A stretch of DNA of 64,000 bases from Mycobacterium shigaense (GTDB lineage: Bacteria > Actinomycetota > Actinomycetes > Mycobacteriales > Mycobacteriaceae). The DNA lies in assembly GCF_002356315.1 (NCBI RefSeq), contig NZ_AP018164.1, positions 62,001 to 126,000 of the forward strand. The letters are read 5' to 3'. The notes beneath the pieces were generated by a model, which worked only from the letters and a program-made list of their open reading frames with translations, was not told where the DNA came from and made no database searches. The position numbers and the translations under genes are program-made. Of the stretch, positions 24,264-31,751 are shown piece after piece; within the stretch, counting starts at the first letter, position 1; each line of letters opens with the position of its first letter.

Positions 24264-24605
24264 TTACCCCTTGCCTTGACGGCGACGTAGCACGTTGCGC
24301 GCACGCGCCACTTCCTTGCGCTCGTTGTCGCGCTGCTTTCGGAACGCCGTCAGCGTGATCACCCGGCGCTCGGGCGCCACGGTGTAGGTGATGCGCTGGT
24401 TCACCATCTCGCACCGAAACCGCAACTCCCACAAATGCTCGTCGAGTTTGCGGCTGTGCGGCATCCGCAGTGAGCTTCCGCGCGCCGCGAGCAGATCCAG
24501 CGCCCGAATCGCCTGCGCCTTGGCCCGTGTGGGTAATGCTTGAAACCACTCGTCCACCTCCTCGCTCAGCTCGATGTGCCACGTCTGATCGTCATCATCC
24601 GACAC
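24264..24605 (-). CDS. HigB/RelE-like toxin (phage Gp49-like)
   Basis: A 113-residue protein of the RelE/HigB superfamily: WHIELSEEVDEWFQALPTRAKAQAIRALDLL at the start, LRMPHSRKLDEHLWELRFRC in the middle, and the end YTVAPERRVITLTAFRKQRDNERKEVARAR with the Arg/Lys residues expected for ribosome-dependent mRNA cleavage. The substrate (mRNA on ribosomes) is known for the family, not shown here. It forms a tight pair with the downstream antitoxin and sits at the edge of an IS-rich region, a common place for mobile TA modules. Confidence 0.83.
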   Translation of the reverse strand: MSDDDDQTWHIELSEEVDEWFQALPTRAKAQAIRALDLLAARGSSLRMPHSRKLDEHLWELRFRCEMVNQRITYTVAPERRVITLTAFRKQRDNERKEVARARNVLRRRQGKG

Positions 24606-24745
24606 TAGGAAAGCATATCGCCCCCGCTATATCGCGGCAACGATATAGTGGGAGCATTCCGTACGTCCCCGTCTCGCACCTCAGAGCCTCCGGTATTTCC
24701 AGGGCGACACCTATCCTGTCAGCCAGCACCGGGCCAGCCGCGTAA

Positions 24746-25186
24746 AGACTTACAGACGTTTCAGAGGAAATCAGGGTGGCGCGACTCCTCGACATCCTGG
24801 TGCACTCACGCCGGGACAAGACCGCGGCCAAGAGGTTTTCCCACAAGCTGCTCACCGGCTTGCAGGACGTGCCCCGGGTGGTGGTGACCGACAAGCTGGG
24901 CAGCTATCGGGTCATCCACTGCGATGTCATGGCATCGGTGACCCAGCGGCGGTCGAAATATCTGAACAATCGGGCTGAGAACTCTCATCAACCGACCAGG
25001 GTTCGGGAAAAGGTGATGAAACGCTTCGCCTCACCAGGACAAGCTCAACGCTTCCTGTACGCGTTCGGGCATATCCGAGGCCATTTCCAGCCTCACCGGC
25101 ACCTTCTCAGCGCCACCGAGTGGCGAACCGAGATGGCCGACCGCTGCCACGTTTGGGACGAAATCACCGCCACCGCGGCGGCGTGA
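24746..25186 (+). pseudogene. IS6-family transposase remnant (5' truncated)
   Basis: The reading from 24746 to the stop at 25186 shows the C-terminal half of an IS6 (IS26-like) DDE transposase: LLDILVHSRRDKTAAKRFSHKLL, VVVTDKLGSYRV (second catalytic Asp), RRSKYLNNRAENSHQPTRVREKVMKRFASPGQAQRF (catalytic Glu in NRAENSHQ) and HLLSATEWRTEM. The N-terminal HTH and first Asp are absent; a TAA at 24743 closes the frame upstream. No terminal inverted repeats were recognised. Confidence 0.8.
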
Positions 25187-25445
25187 ACATCCCTTGGAAG
25201 CCAACACATCACAACTGCTGACACACCCGCACCTACTACGCCCCAATCACTCCCAAACAACTTAACGATGCCCTCGTGGCGTGACTGCCGCCAGAGTTCT
25301 CCTGCCACGTATGCTGACGACGAAGTCGCGAACCGCCCCGCGCATTTACACCGACCTTCGGACGCGACCCAATCAGCGCGCCGTGTAGGCCATGCCAAGT
25401 CCAGCGCCCGCAGTCAGGACGGCCAAGAACAGCAGGGAGTAGATC
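25187..25445. other. Intergenic remnant between IS6 piece and LLM pseudogene
   Basis: No gene pattern is seen. The right end carries CAGGGAGTAGATC, the ribosome site of the broken LLM gene. Confidence 0.4.
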
Positions 25446-26536
25446 ATGAAGGTTGGCTTGCTAGCGGTGCCGATGCACCCGTTCGAGTCTTTCCGCGCGG
25501 CGCTCGCCGGTGCCGAAGAGGTCGGCGTCGATTCCTTCTGGGTGCCCGACCACTTACTTGGTTGTGCCCATCCTGACCTGTGGCCTGATATGGCGTTGGC
25601 TTCACTGTCACCGGATTCGGACGGTTGGTATGACCCGTTTGCCTGCATCGCAGCCCTCGGCCATGACTCAAACCTGCCGATGGGGGTCTGCGTCACCGAC
25701 GGAACCCGGCGGCGCGCGCCCGACGTGGTACGGACCGCGCTGACCTTACACCAGCTTTGCCGCAGCGGATTCTGCCTCGGAGTCGGTTCCGGGGAAGCCG
25801 AGAACCTCGTCCCATTCGGTTACGACTTCTCCACCCCGTGGCCCGTTTGGAAAAGTTCTTGATCGAAATGCGAGCATTGCTCGATCACGGTGTCATGCCC
25901 GCTGGGTCATCGCACGGACGTGTCGGTCTGCCCCTACAACGTGACGATGTCGGCCCGCCGAAGGTTTGGGTGGCCGGACACGGACCACGGATGCTGCGCC
26001 TGACCGCGAAGTACGGCGATGGCTGGATTCCAGCCTGGCCGATGAGCGCGTCGAGCTACGGCGACAAGCGCCACGTGATCGCAGAGCACGCCGACCGGGC
26101 CGGACGGCCGATGCCAGAGTGCGCATTGCATATCTCGGTGATCATCGGCGAATCCCGCAGCCATATCCGTGAACTCATGGACCGCGATCCCCTCGGTAAG
26201 CTCTCGGCGCTCATGTGCCCCGCCGAGACATGGACCAAATATGGAATGACCCATCCTGCGGGGCGACGATGCCGGGGCCTGGTGGACCTGATCTACCACG
26301 ACCTCGATCCGCAAAAACTTCGTGCACTCGCACCGACAATCCCCTTCGAACTTGTCGAGGAATTCACCTTCATGGGCAACGCCACCGAAATCGCTGATCG
26401 GGTCCACAGTTACGCCGACAACGGTCTCCAACACGTCATCGTCGCCAATGGGACAGGCACCGTGGGCGGGCTCGATGAAATCAACGACAACACAACAGAG
26501 TTTAAAACCCTGATAGCGGCACTCCGCGACTTCTAA
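25446..26536 (+). pseudogene. LLM-class F420-dependent oxidoreductase, frameshifted
   Basis: Frame one (ATG 25446) gives MKVGLLAVPMHPFESF, VGVDSFWVPDHL and GFCLGVGSGEAENLVPFGYDFSTP; the next frame continues VARLEKFLIEMRALLDHG, PKVWVAGHGPRMLRLTAKYGDGWIP, and a late VEEFTFMGNATEIADRVHSYADNGLQHVI. One missing C in the run ACCCCGTGG (about 25836) explains the break exactly. Restored, it would be about 363 residues and resemble the phthiodiolone ketoreductase type of LLM enzymes (Rv2951c family). It is either a recent pseudogene or an indel error. Confidence 0.8.
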
Positions 26537-26592
26537 GCACGGCAAATGTCGAACGAACTCGCACCGCCAGTTTCGACGCACGGAACGATACG

Positions 26593-27008
26593 TCGCGGGT
26601 CGCGCGGGTGATGCGCGGTGCCGGGATCGCCGGCTTCCGCCGTCGACGCAGGGTGAAGACCACGCAGCCGGATCCGGCCAGTCAGAAGGTGCCTGATCTG
26701 CTCAAGCGGGACTTCACGGCGCCGGTGATCAACGTCAAGTACGTCGGCGACATCACCTACTTGCCACTGGCCACCGGTTCGAATCTGTACCTGGCCACGG
26801 TGATCGACTGCTGCTCGCGGCGGGTGGCGGAGTGGGCGATCGCCGATCACATGCGCACCGAACTCGTCGCAGACGCACTACGCGCCGCTGCCGCGTTGCG
26901 GGGTTCGCTGGGCGGTGCCGCGTTCCACTCGGACCATGGACGTCAGTACACATCAAGGGATTTCGCGACAATCTGCAAGGATCTAGGGGTCATCCACTCG
27001 ATGGGTGG
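26593..27008 (+). pseudogene. IS3-family transposase (OrfB) fragment
   Basis: The fragment shows the middle of an IS3 integrase: VARVMRGAGIAGFRRRRRVKTT, VKYVGDITYLPLATGSNLYLATVIDCCSRRVAEWAIADHMRTELV (first catalytic Asp in GDITYL) and FHSDHGRQYTSRDF (second Asp). It stops after GVIHSMG, just where the catalytic Glu segment should follow, and the reading passes without a break into an MmpL tail. Confidence 0.82.
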
Positions 27009-27186
27009 TGTGGGGTCAAGGGGTCTGGGCCTCATCATCGACACGCTGGTCGTCTGAACCTTGGTCATCCCCGCCATTGCCGGCATCCTTGGCGAGTGGT
27101 TCTGGTGGCCACTGCCACTCTTGCGGTCTAAGAAGTGGCATGCGCAATCGGCCCCTCCTCGCCCTGTCGTCGAGGAAGTTCGCTAA
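27009..27186 (+). pseudogene. MmpL C-terminal tail joined to the IS3 fragment
   Basis: In the frame of the IS3 piece the sequence becomes GLGLIIDTLVV, a TGA at 27055 in place of the usual Arg, and then TLVIPAIAGILGEWFWWPLP and a basic tail ending at TAA 27184. This is the last transmembrane segment and tail of an MmpL protein and differs from the one at 22950-23600, so it comes from another gene. An IS insertion followed by deletion is the likely cause. Confidence 0.78.
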
Positions 27187-27232
27187 TCCATCTAACGCAC
27201 GCGCGGTGTGCAACTGCTGCGGTGACCCTGAC

Positions 27233-27930
27233 CGGACCCCGTGGACCAGTTCACGGGGTCCGGTCAGATCGATTGCTGGCCAGGGGCAAGCACGCCCCAG
27301 CGGTCTGTCGTGAGCTGGGTGTCTCGCAGGCGACGTATCGCCGCTGGCGTAACCAGTTCGGCGGTCTGAAGACTCAAGACGCCGAGCGGCTCAAAGGCTT
27401 TGAGCGCGAGAAGTCAACCCTCAAGCGGTTATCGGCCGATGCTGAACTGGAGAAGGTTGCGCTCAAGGAGATCGCCCGGGGAAGCTTCAAGCCCCGTAAC
27501 GCTGGCGGCGAGGGCTGGCTCGTCAACCACAAGAAAATGCCACGCCTTTGGCGCGAGGACTGATTACGAGTTCCCACACGACGACGCCGCAATCGGCGTG
27601 GCACCTCCACCACGAGCACACCGTCCCGACAGCGGATGCGCCCAGCCGGGTATGGGCAGCCGACTTCCAGTTCGACGCACCGCTGACGGCCGGCCCGTCA
27701 AGCTCGCCTCCATCATTGAATGAGCGCACCTGCGAATGCCTCGGCGGCATGGTCGAGCGCTTTATCACCGGCGAGAGCCTGGTCAACGAAGTGGACCGCT
27801 TGCCTGCCCAACGCGGCACCTATCCCGTCGTGCCATGTTGCGACAAGGGGGCCGAATTAGCTTGTGCTGTAATGACTGAGTGGGCAAGAGGGCTTCAATT
27901 GGAGCCCATCATGTCCTACATGCTTCCGCC
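27233..27930 (+). pseudogene. Second IS3-family element, decayed OrfA/OrfB
   Basis: OrfA is recognisable as AVCRELGVSQATYRRWRNQFGG and the coiled stretch STLKRLSADAELEKVALKEIARGSF. It runs directly into an OrfB piece (GEGWLVNHKKMPRLWRED), showing an internal deletion of roughly 200 nt. After a frame change come HEHTVPTADAPSRVWAADFQFDA (first Asp) and CECLGGMVERFITGESLVNEVDRLPAQRGTYP. Several frame changes make it inactive. Confidence 0.75.
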
Positions 27931-27980
27931 ATCTCCCTCGGCCGCCGCGTGCCGCTCGATGCACGCGACGAGGTGATCCG

Positions 27981-28265
27981 ATGACCAACCTGCTCGTTCT
28001 CGGTGGGAGCGGCCGAACCGGAATTCACGTACTCAATTGCGCCACTAGCCGCGGCCACCGCGTCCGCGCACTGGTACGCAACCCCGACGCCGTCCAGGTC
28101 CCGCCCGATGTCACGCTCGTCGAGGGCACGCCGACGAACATCGACGACCTGCGCAAGGCCGCCCAGGGCACCGAGGCCGTGATCAGCGTCCTCAACAATG
28201 CCCGAACGTCCCACAACCCGTGGGCTGGACCCATCAGTCCGCGATCGCACTGCGCAACCTCAGCC
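27981..28265 (+). pseudogene. NmrA-like NAD(P)-binding protein, 3' truncated
   Basis: An ATG at 27981 opens a clear Rossmann start (NLLVLGGSGRTGIHVLNCATSRGHRVRALVRNP, glycine motif GGSGRTG) and reaches EAVISVLNNARTSHNPWA, about 80 residues, before homology is lost near 28265. Intact relatives have around 210 residues. An IS3 fragment follows, so truncation by IS activity is likely. Confidence 0.7.
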
Positions 28266-28339
28266 GCCGCTACGCATCCAATTCACCGAACGCTTACCCC
28301 GAGCCGCGAACGGGAAGGTCTATCGAAACCAGGTCCATA

Positions 28340-28640
28340 TCGGCTGACAGTTCCCCTCCTGGGCCTTCACCGATCGCGCCAACAGATCAGGGTTTGGTCG
28401 CGTCGAAGGGTTCGATCGGTGACTGCTACGACGATGCGATGATCGAATCATTCTGGGGCAGAATGCAAACCGAGCTACTTAACCGCAAATGCTGGAAGGC
28501 GCGGATCGATCTCGCCAATGCCATATTCGACTACCTGGGGATCTTCCACAACCGCCAACGGCGTCACTAGGCCCTCGCCATGCGCATTCCGATAGAGTTC
28601 GACCTGCTACACCAATCCGCCCAACTCGTGGCCTGAAACT
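28340..28640 (+). pseudogene. IS3-family OrfB C-terminal fragment
   Basis: The third IS3 piece has SIGDCYDDAMIESFWGRMQTELLNRK (catalytic Glu in MIESFW) and IFDYLGIFHNRQRRH, after which a TAG replaces the usual Ser; the same frame goes on with ALAMRIPIEFDLLH, the family's normal end. The upstream side is shifted near 28395. It is of a different IS3 subgroup from the piece at 27233-27930. Confidence 0.78.
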
Positions 28641-29191
28641 GAGCGCGGGCTACTCAACAAAACCCAGGGCACATTAAAGTCTCCGGACTCACCGGGGCGG
28701 TTCGGCTGCCCGCCACGCTAGCGTTGCTGCGCTGCCCATGGATGAGAGGCTGATTGGTCGTCAGGGTTTCCCGTAGTGGCGCTGAGCGCCACCGTCAGCC
28801 GTTCGGCGCGGCCTCCATCCCCCCGAGCTCGTGTAGCTTGGTGGCAAGGCGATCGGATTGCCACGACCGCCGTAACCTTGAGGTTCGTAGCTGAGCAGTC
28901 CGCGAATCGATCGCGCTTCCGTCGCCAGCCCAAGGTCTGCACCGACGCCCAACCAGCTTGAGGATCCTGCACCATGACGTCACCGGATTTGTTTTCACAT
29001 CCCAGCGAGCCCGAGGTCGTGCGTCGAAACAGTCGTGACTCCGAGCCGGTGCAACTTCCCAGCTTTTCGGACCGCCCGCAGAGCAACCCCGTCACTCCGG
29101 TCGACTAGGCCCCGCGCCGCCGCGCTTGATCTGTCGGCCCGCCACCCGCGATTCGCGCCCCTTACCTCGACCCGCTAACTTCCCTGGGGTG
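28641..29191. other. Unassigned region upstream of celA1
   Basis: Several overlapping open frames occur on the minus strand (the longest 28718-29095) but none shows a family pattern or a convincing start. The region probably contains IS or gene debris and, at the right end, the celA1 promoter. Confidence 0.4.
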
Positions 29192-30181
29192 ATGTCCTCA
29201 GCTGCTCGCGCCCTCGCGCGGTGGATCGCACCCGTCCTGACCGTTGCCGCCGTGGCCGGCGTCGGTGTCGCGCCGCAGGGCCGACCCGCGCCTGCACTGC
29301 TGTTGGCCGCCGACGGGAACCCGTTGGCCGGGGCGCCGTTCTACGTCAACCCCGCCTCGGCGGCCATGCGCGCCGCGCTGGCCGCCGACCCGCCGAGTCC
29401 CGAGCTGACCGCCATCGCCAACACGCCGCAGGCGTACTGGATCGTCCCGGGCGGTTCGGCGGCCACGGTCGGAAAATACGTCGGCGACGCGAACGCCGCG
29501 GGCGCCATCCCGGTGCTGTCGGTGTACGGAATCCCGCACCGCGACTGCGGCAGCTTCGCCGCGGGCGGTATGGGGTCGGCCGACGATTACCGCGGCTGGA
29601 TCGATGGCATCGCGTCCGGGGTGGGCGCCCAGCGGGTGGCGATCGTCGTCGAACCCGATGCGCTCGCGATGGCCGATTGCCTGTCGGGTGACGCGCGCCA
29701 GGAACGCTACGACCTGATCCGCTACGCCGTCGACACGTTCACCAAGGATCCGAACGCGGCCGTCTACGTCGATGCTGGTCATCTGCGCTGGCACAGCGCC
29801 GAGGACATGGCCGCCCGGCTCAACCAGGCCGGCGTGGGCCACGCGCGGGGCTTCAGCGTCAATACGGCGAATTTCTTCACCACCGGCGACGAAATCGGCT
29901 ACGGCGAGGCGATTTCGGGGCTCACGAATGGTTCGCACTACGTGATCGACACCTCGCGCAACGGCGCCGGGCCGGCGCCCGACGCCGAGCTCAACTGGTG
30001 CAACCCCAGCGGCCGCGCTCTGGGAACTCCGCCGACCGCGGCCACCGCGGGCGCGCACGCCGACGCCTACCTGTGGATCAAGCGTCCCGGTGAATCGGAC
30101 GGGTCCTGCGGCAAAGGGGACCCGCCGGCCGGCACCTTCGTCAACCAGTACGCGATCGATCTGGCGCGCAGGGCGGGTTAG
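29192..30181 (+). CDS. celA1: Secreted glycoside hydrolase family 6 endoglucanase (CelA1-like)
   Basis: A 329-residue GH6 protein matching the place of Rv0062 after dnaB. Start ATG 29192 gives a signal peptide (residues 1-38, RALARWIAPVLTVAAVAGVGVAP). GH6 marks are PFYVNPASAAMRAA, PVLSVYGIPHRDCGSFAAGG (Asp of the DRDCG-type catalytic motif), IVVEPDALAMADC, YVDAGHLRWHS, GFSVNTANFF and ELNWCNPSGRALG / YLWIKRPGESDGSC. The family cleaves beta-1,4-glucan with inversion; the role in a mycobacterium, where related enzymes may act on biofilm or external cellulose, is unsettled. A longer start at 29126 would spoil the signal peptide. Confidence 0.93.
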   Translation: MSSAARALARWIAPVLTVAAVAGVGVAPQGRPAPALLLAADGNPLAGAPFYVNPASAAMRAALAADPPSPELTAIANTPQAYWIVPGGSAATVGKYVGDANAAGAIPVLSVYGIPHRDCGSFAAGGMGSADDYRGWIDGIASGVGAQRVAIVVEPDALAMADCLSGDARQERYDLIRYAVDTFTKDPNAAVYVDAGHLRWHSAEDMAARLNQAGVGHARGFSVNTANFFTTGDEIGYGEAISGLTNGSHYVIDTSRNGAGPAPDAELNWCNPSGRALGTPPTAATAGAHADAYLWIKRPGESDGSCGKGDPPAGTFVNQYAIDLARRAG

Positions 30182-30332
30182 CCATTCTGCGGGCGGAGTA
30201 GCATTCGCGACAAACTACAGGTCCGGGCGGGTCATGAAGGATGCCGATGCCATGGAAGTAACTCCAACGTGTCGCCGTGGGCGCCGGATCGTCGAATCAG
30301 TTTCGCACGCCTGGGCGAAGGCCCGCTGACCG

Positions 30333-31403
30333 GTGTCGTGGGTCAAGATGTGGTGGGTCCAGCCCGACCAGTACGAGTGGATCACCGCGTTTCTGCGTCA
30401 GTGCCGGATGCTGCGCTTGGCGCGGCTGGGGTTGGCACTTATCTGCGGATCGTCGGCGTTGGTGCCGCTGACCGTCCTGCCGAGCCAGAGTGCTCCGAGC
30501 GCGGTGGAGGTGACGGCGGGCTTGGTTGCGTCCACGTTCACCTTCGGGGTGACGGTGCTGTGGCTGACGCGCTGGCCCAGCCGTCGGCAGTCACAGGCCG
30601 GAGTGACGGTGGGTGCGGCATGCGTTGCCGGGTGGAGTCTGGTGCAGCCGACCGCCGCGCTCGCCGCCCTGGCCGCAACGGCGATGGCGATCAGCGGCGG
30701 CTACATCGCGTTTTTTCACGGCCCCAAGCTCCTGCTGTACAACGGTGCAGTGGCTCTCGGGACCGCGGGCGCCGCGGTATTCCGGTTAGCCCATGAGGTC
30801 AACCTGGCCACGGCGGCCGCCGCATTCTGGATCAATGTCTTCCTCAATATTACAGTCCCCCTTGGTATTTGGGGAATGACGCAGGCGATAGGGACGTACG
30901 TCGAGCGATCCGAAAAAGATCCTCTGACCGGCTTGCTGAACCGGCGGGCCTTCACCGATGCGGTCGGTCGCCGGCTGGCGAATCCGCCAGTGACACACAC
31001 CCATCTCGCGTTGGTCATGGTCGATCTCGACAATTTCAAACGCGTCAACGACACCCACGGTCACGTGACCGGTGACCGCGTCCTGCGGGCGGTGGCGAAA
31101 CTGCTGCACGAGCATGCCCCCGTCGACGCGATCGTCTGTCGGGCCGGCGGCGAGGAGTTCCTCGTCGCGCTGACGACCTCGACCCCGGACGTCACACCGC
31201 TGACCGCGCGACTCTGCGGCGCGGTGGCCGAACTGGTCCCCAAGATCACGGCCAGCATCGGTACGGCGAGCGCGGAGCTCGACCGGCTGACCGGCCCGGA
31301 AGCCACCTGGCTGGTCTATGAGCTCATCGAAATCGCGGACAGCGCAATGTATTCCGCTAAACGTCGTGGGGGGAATCAGGTGCACGACGCCGTCAGCACC
31401 TAG
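30333..31403 (+). CDS. Membrane-bound GGDEF diguanylate cyclase
   Basis: A 356-residue protein with about six membrane spans in residues 25-190 and a C-terminal GGDEF domain (about 195-350): DPLTGLLNRRAFTDAV, MVDLDNFKRVNDTHGHVTGDRVLRAVA and the active-site loop reading AGGEEF. The catalytic residues look complete, so it should make c-di-GMP from two GTP. No RxxD inhibitory site is seen five residues before the loop, so product feedback of the usual kind is not expected. There is no EAL domain. Start GTG 30333; an ATG at 30348 is an alternative. Confidence 0.9.
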   Translation: MSWVKMWWVQPDQYEWITAFLRQCRMLRLARLGLALICGSSALVPLTVLPSQSAPSAVEVTAGLVASTFTFGVTVLWLTRWPSRRQSQAGVTVGAACVAGWSLVQPTAALAALAATAMAISGGYIAFFHGPKLLLYNGAVALGTAGAAVFRLAHEVNLATAAAAFWINVFLNITVPLGIWGMTQAIGTYVERSEKDPLTGLLNRRAFTDAVGRRLANPPVTHTHLALVMVDLDNFKRVNDTHGHVTGDRVLRAVAKLLHEHAPVDAIVCRAGGEEFLVALTTSTPDVTPLTARLCGAVAELVPKITASIGTASAELDRLTGPEATWLVYELIEIADSAMYSAKRRGGNQVHDAVST

Positions 31404-31412
31404 CCGGCGAAG

Positions 31413-31751
31413 CTACGAATCCGCGCCGTCTCCGTCGCGCGGCGCGGATTCGACGATCGCGATCTTGCTCAGCCCGCTGATCGTGAGGACCCGGAACAGC
31501 AACGGGTGAACGATGAGGTGCAGCCGGTCGACTTCCTCGGCATGGTCGAACAACACGTTGATGCCCGCGCTGTCGATGTACCTGACCGCGCTGAGGTCGA
31601 CGGTTATCGGCGCGCGGGTGCCGGCCCTGGCGCTGGTGAGCGCGCGGGTGAACTCCCCGGTGTTACTCAGATCGATCTCGCCCGCGACGACCACCCGGGG
31701 CGTGCCGTCGGCGCCGCGTTCGGTGTTCAACGTCAGTGGTGGGGCCATCAC
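31413..31751 (-). CDS. STAS-domain anti-anti-sigma factor
   Basis: A 112-residue STAS protein of the RsbV/SpoIIAA type: PRVVVAGEIDLSNTGEFTRAL and the phosphorylation segment VRYIDSAGINVLFDHAEE, with the Ser of D-S-A-G as the residue an RsbW-like kinase would modify. The start overlaps the stop of the giant sensor protein (GTGA at 31748-31751, with an ATG alternative at 31748), so both are made together. It is most likely the substrate of the kinase and phosphatase domains of that protein and thereby sets the activity of a sigma factor. Confidence 0.88.
   Translation of the reverse strand: MMAPPLTLNTERGADGTPRVVVAGEIDLSNTGEFTRALTSARAGTRAPITVDLSAVRYIDSAGINVLFDHAEEVDRLHLIVHPLLFRVLTISGLSKIAIVESAPRDGDGADS

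Noticed and set aside
24595..24894. Minus-strand 99-residue frame over the IS6 remnant
   Set aside because: Antisense to a recognised transposase fragment.
21658..28700. Whole decay zone considered as a prophage or integrative element
   Set aside because: No integrase of the phage type, no structural genes, no flanking direct repeats or tRNA site; it is better explained as IS-driven debris.
28718..29095. 125-residue minus-strand frame upstream of celA1
   Set aside because: No ribosome site or domain pattern, and overlapping frames of similar length exist on both strands.
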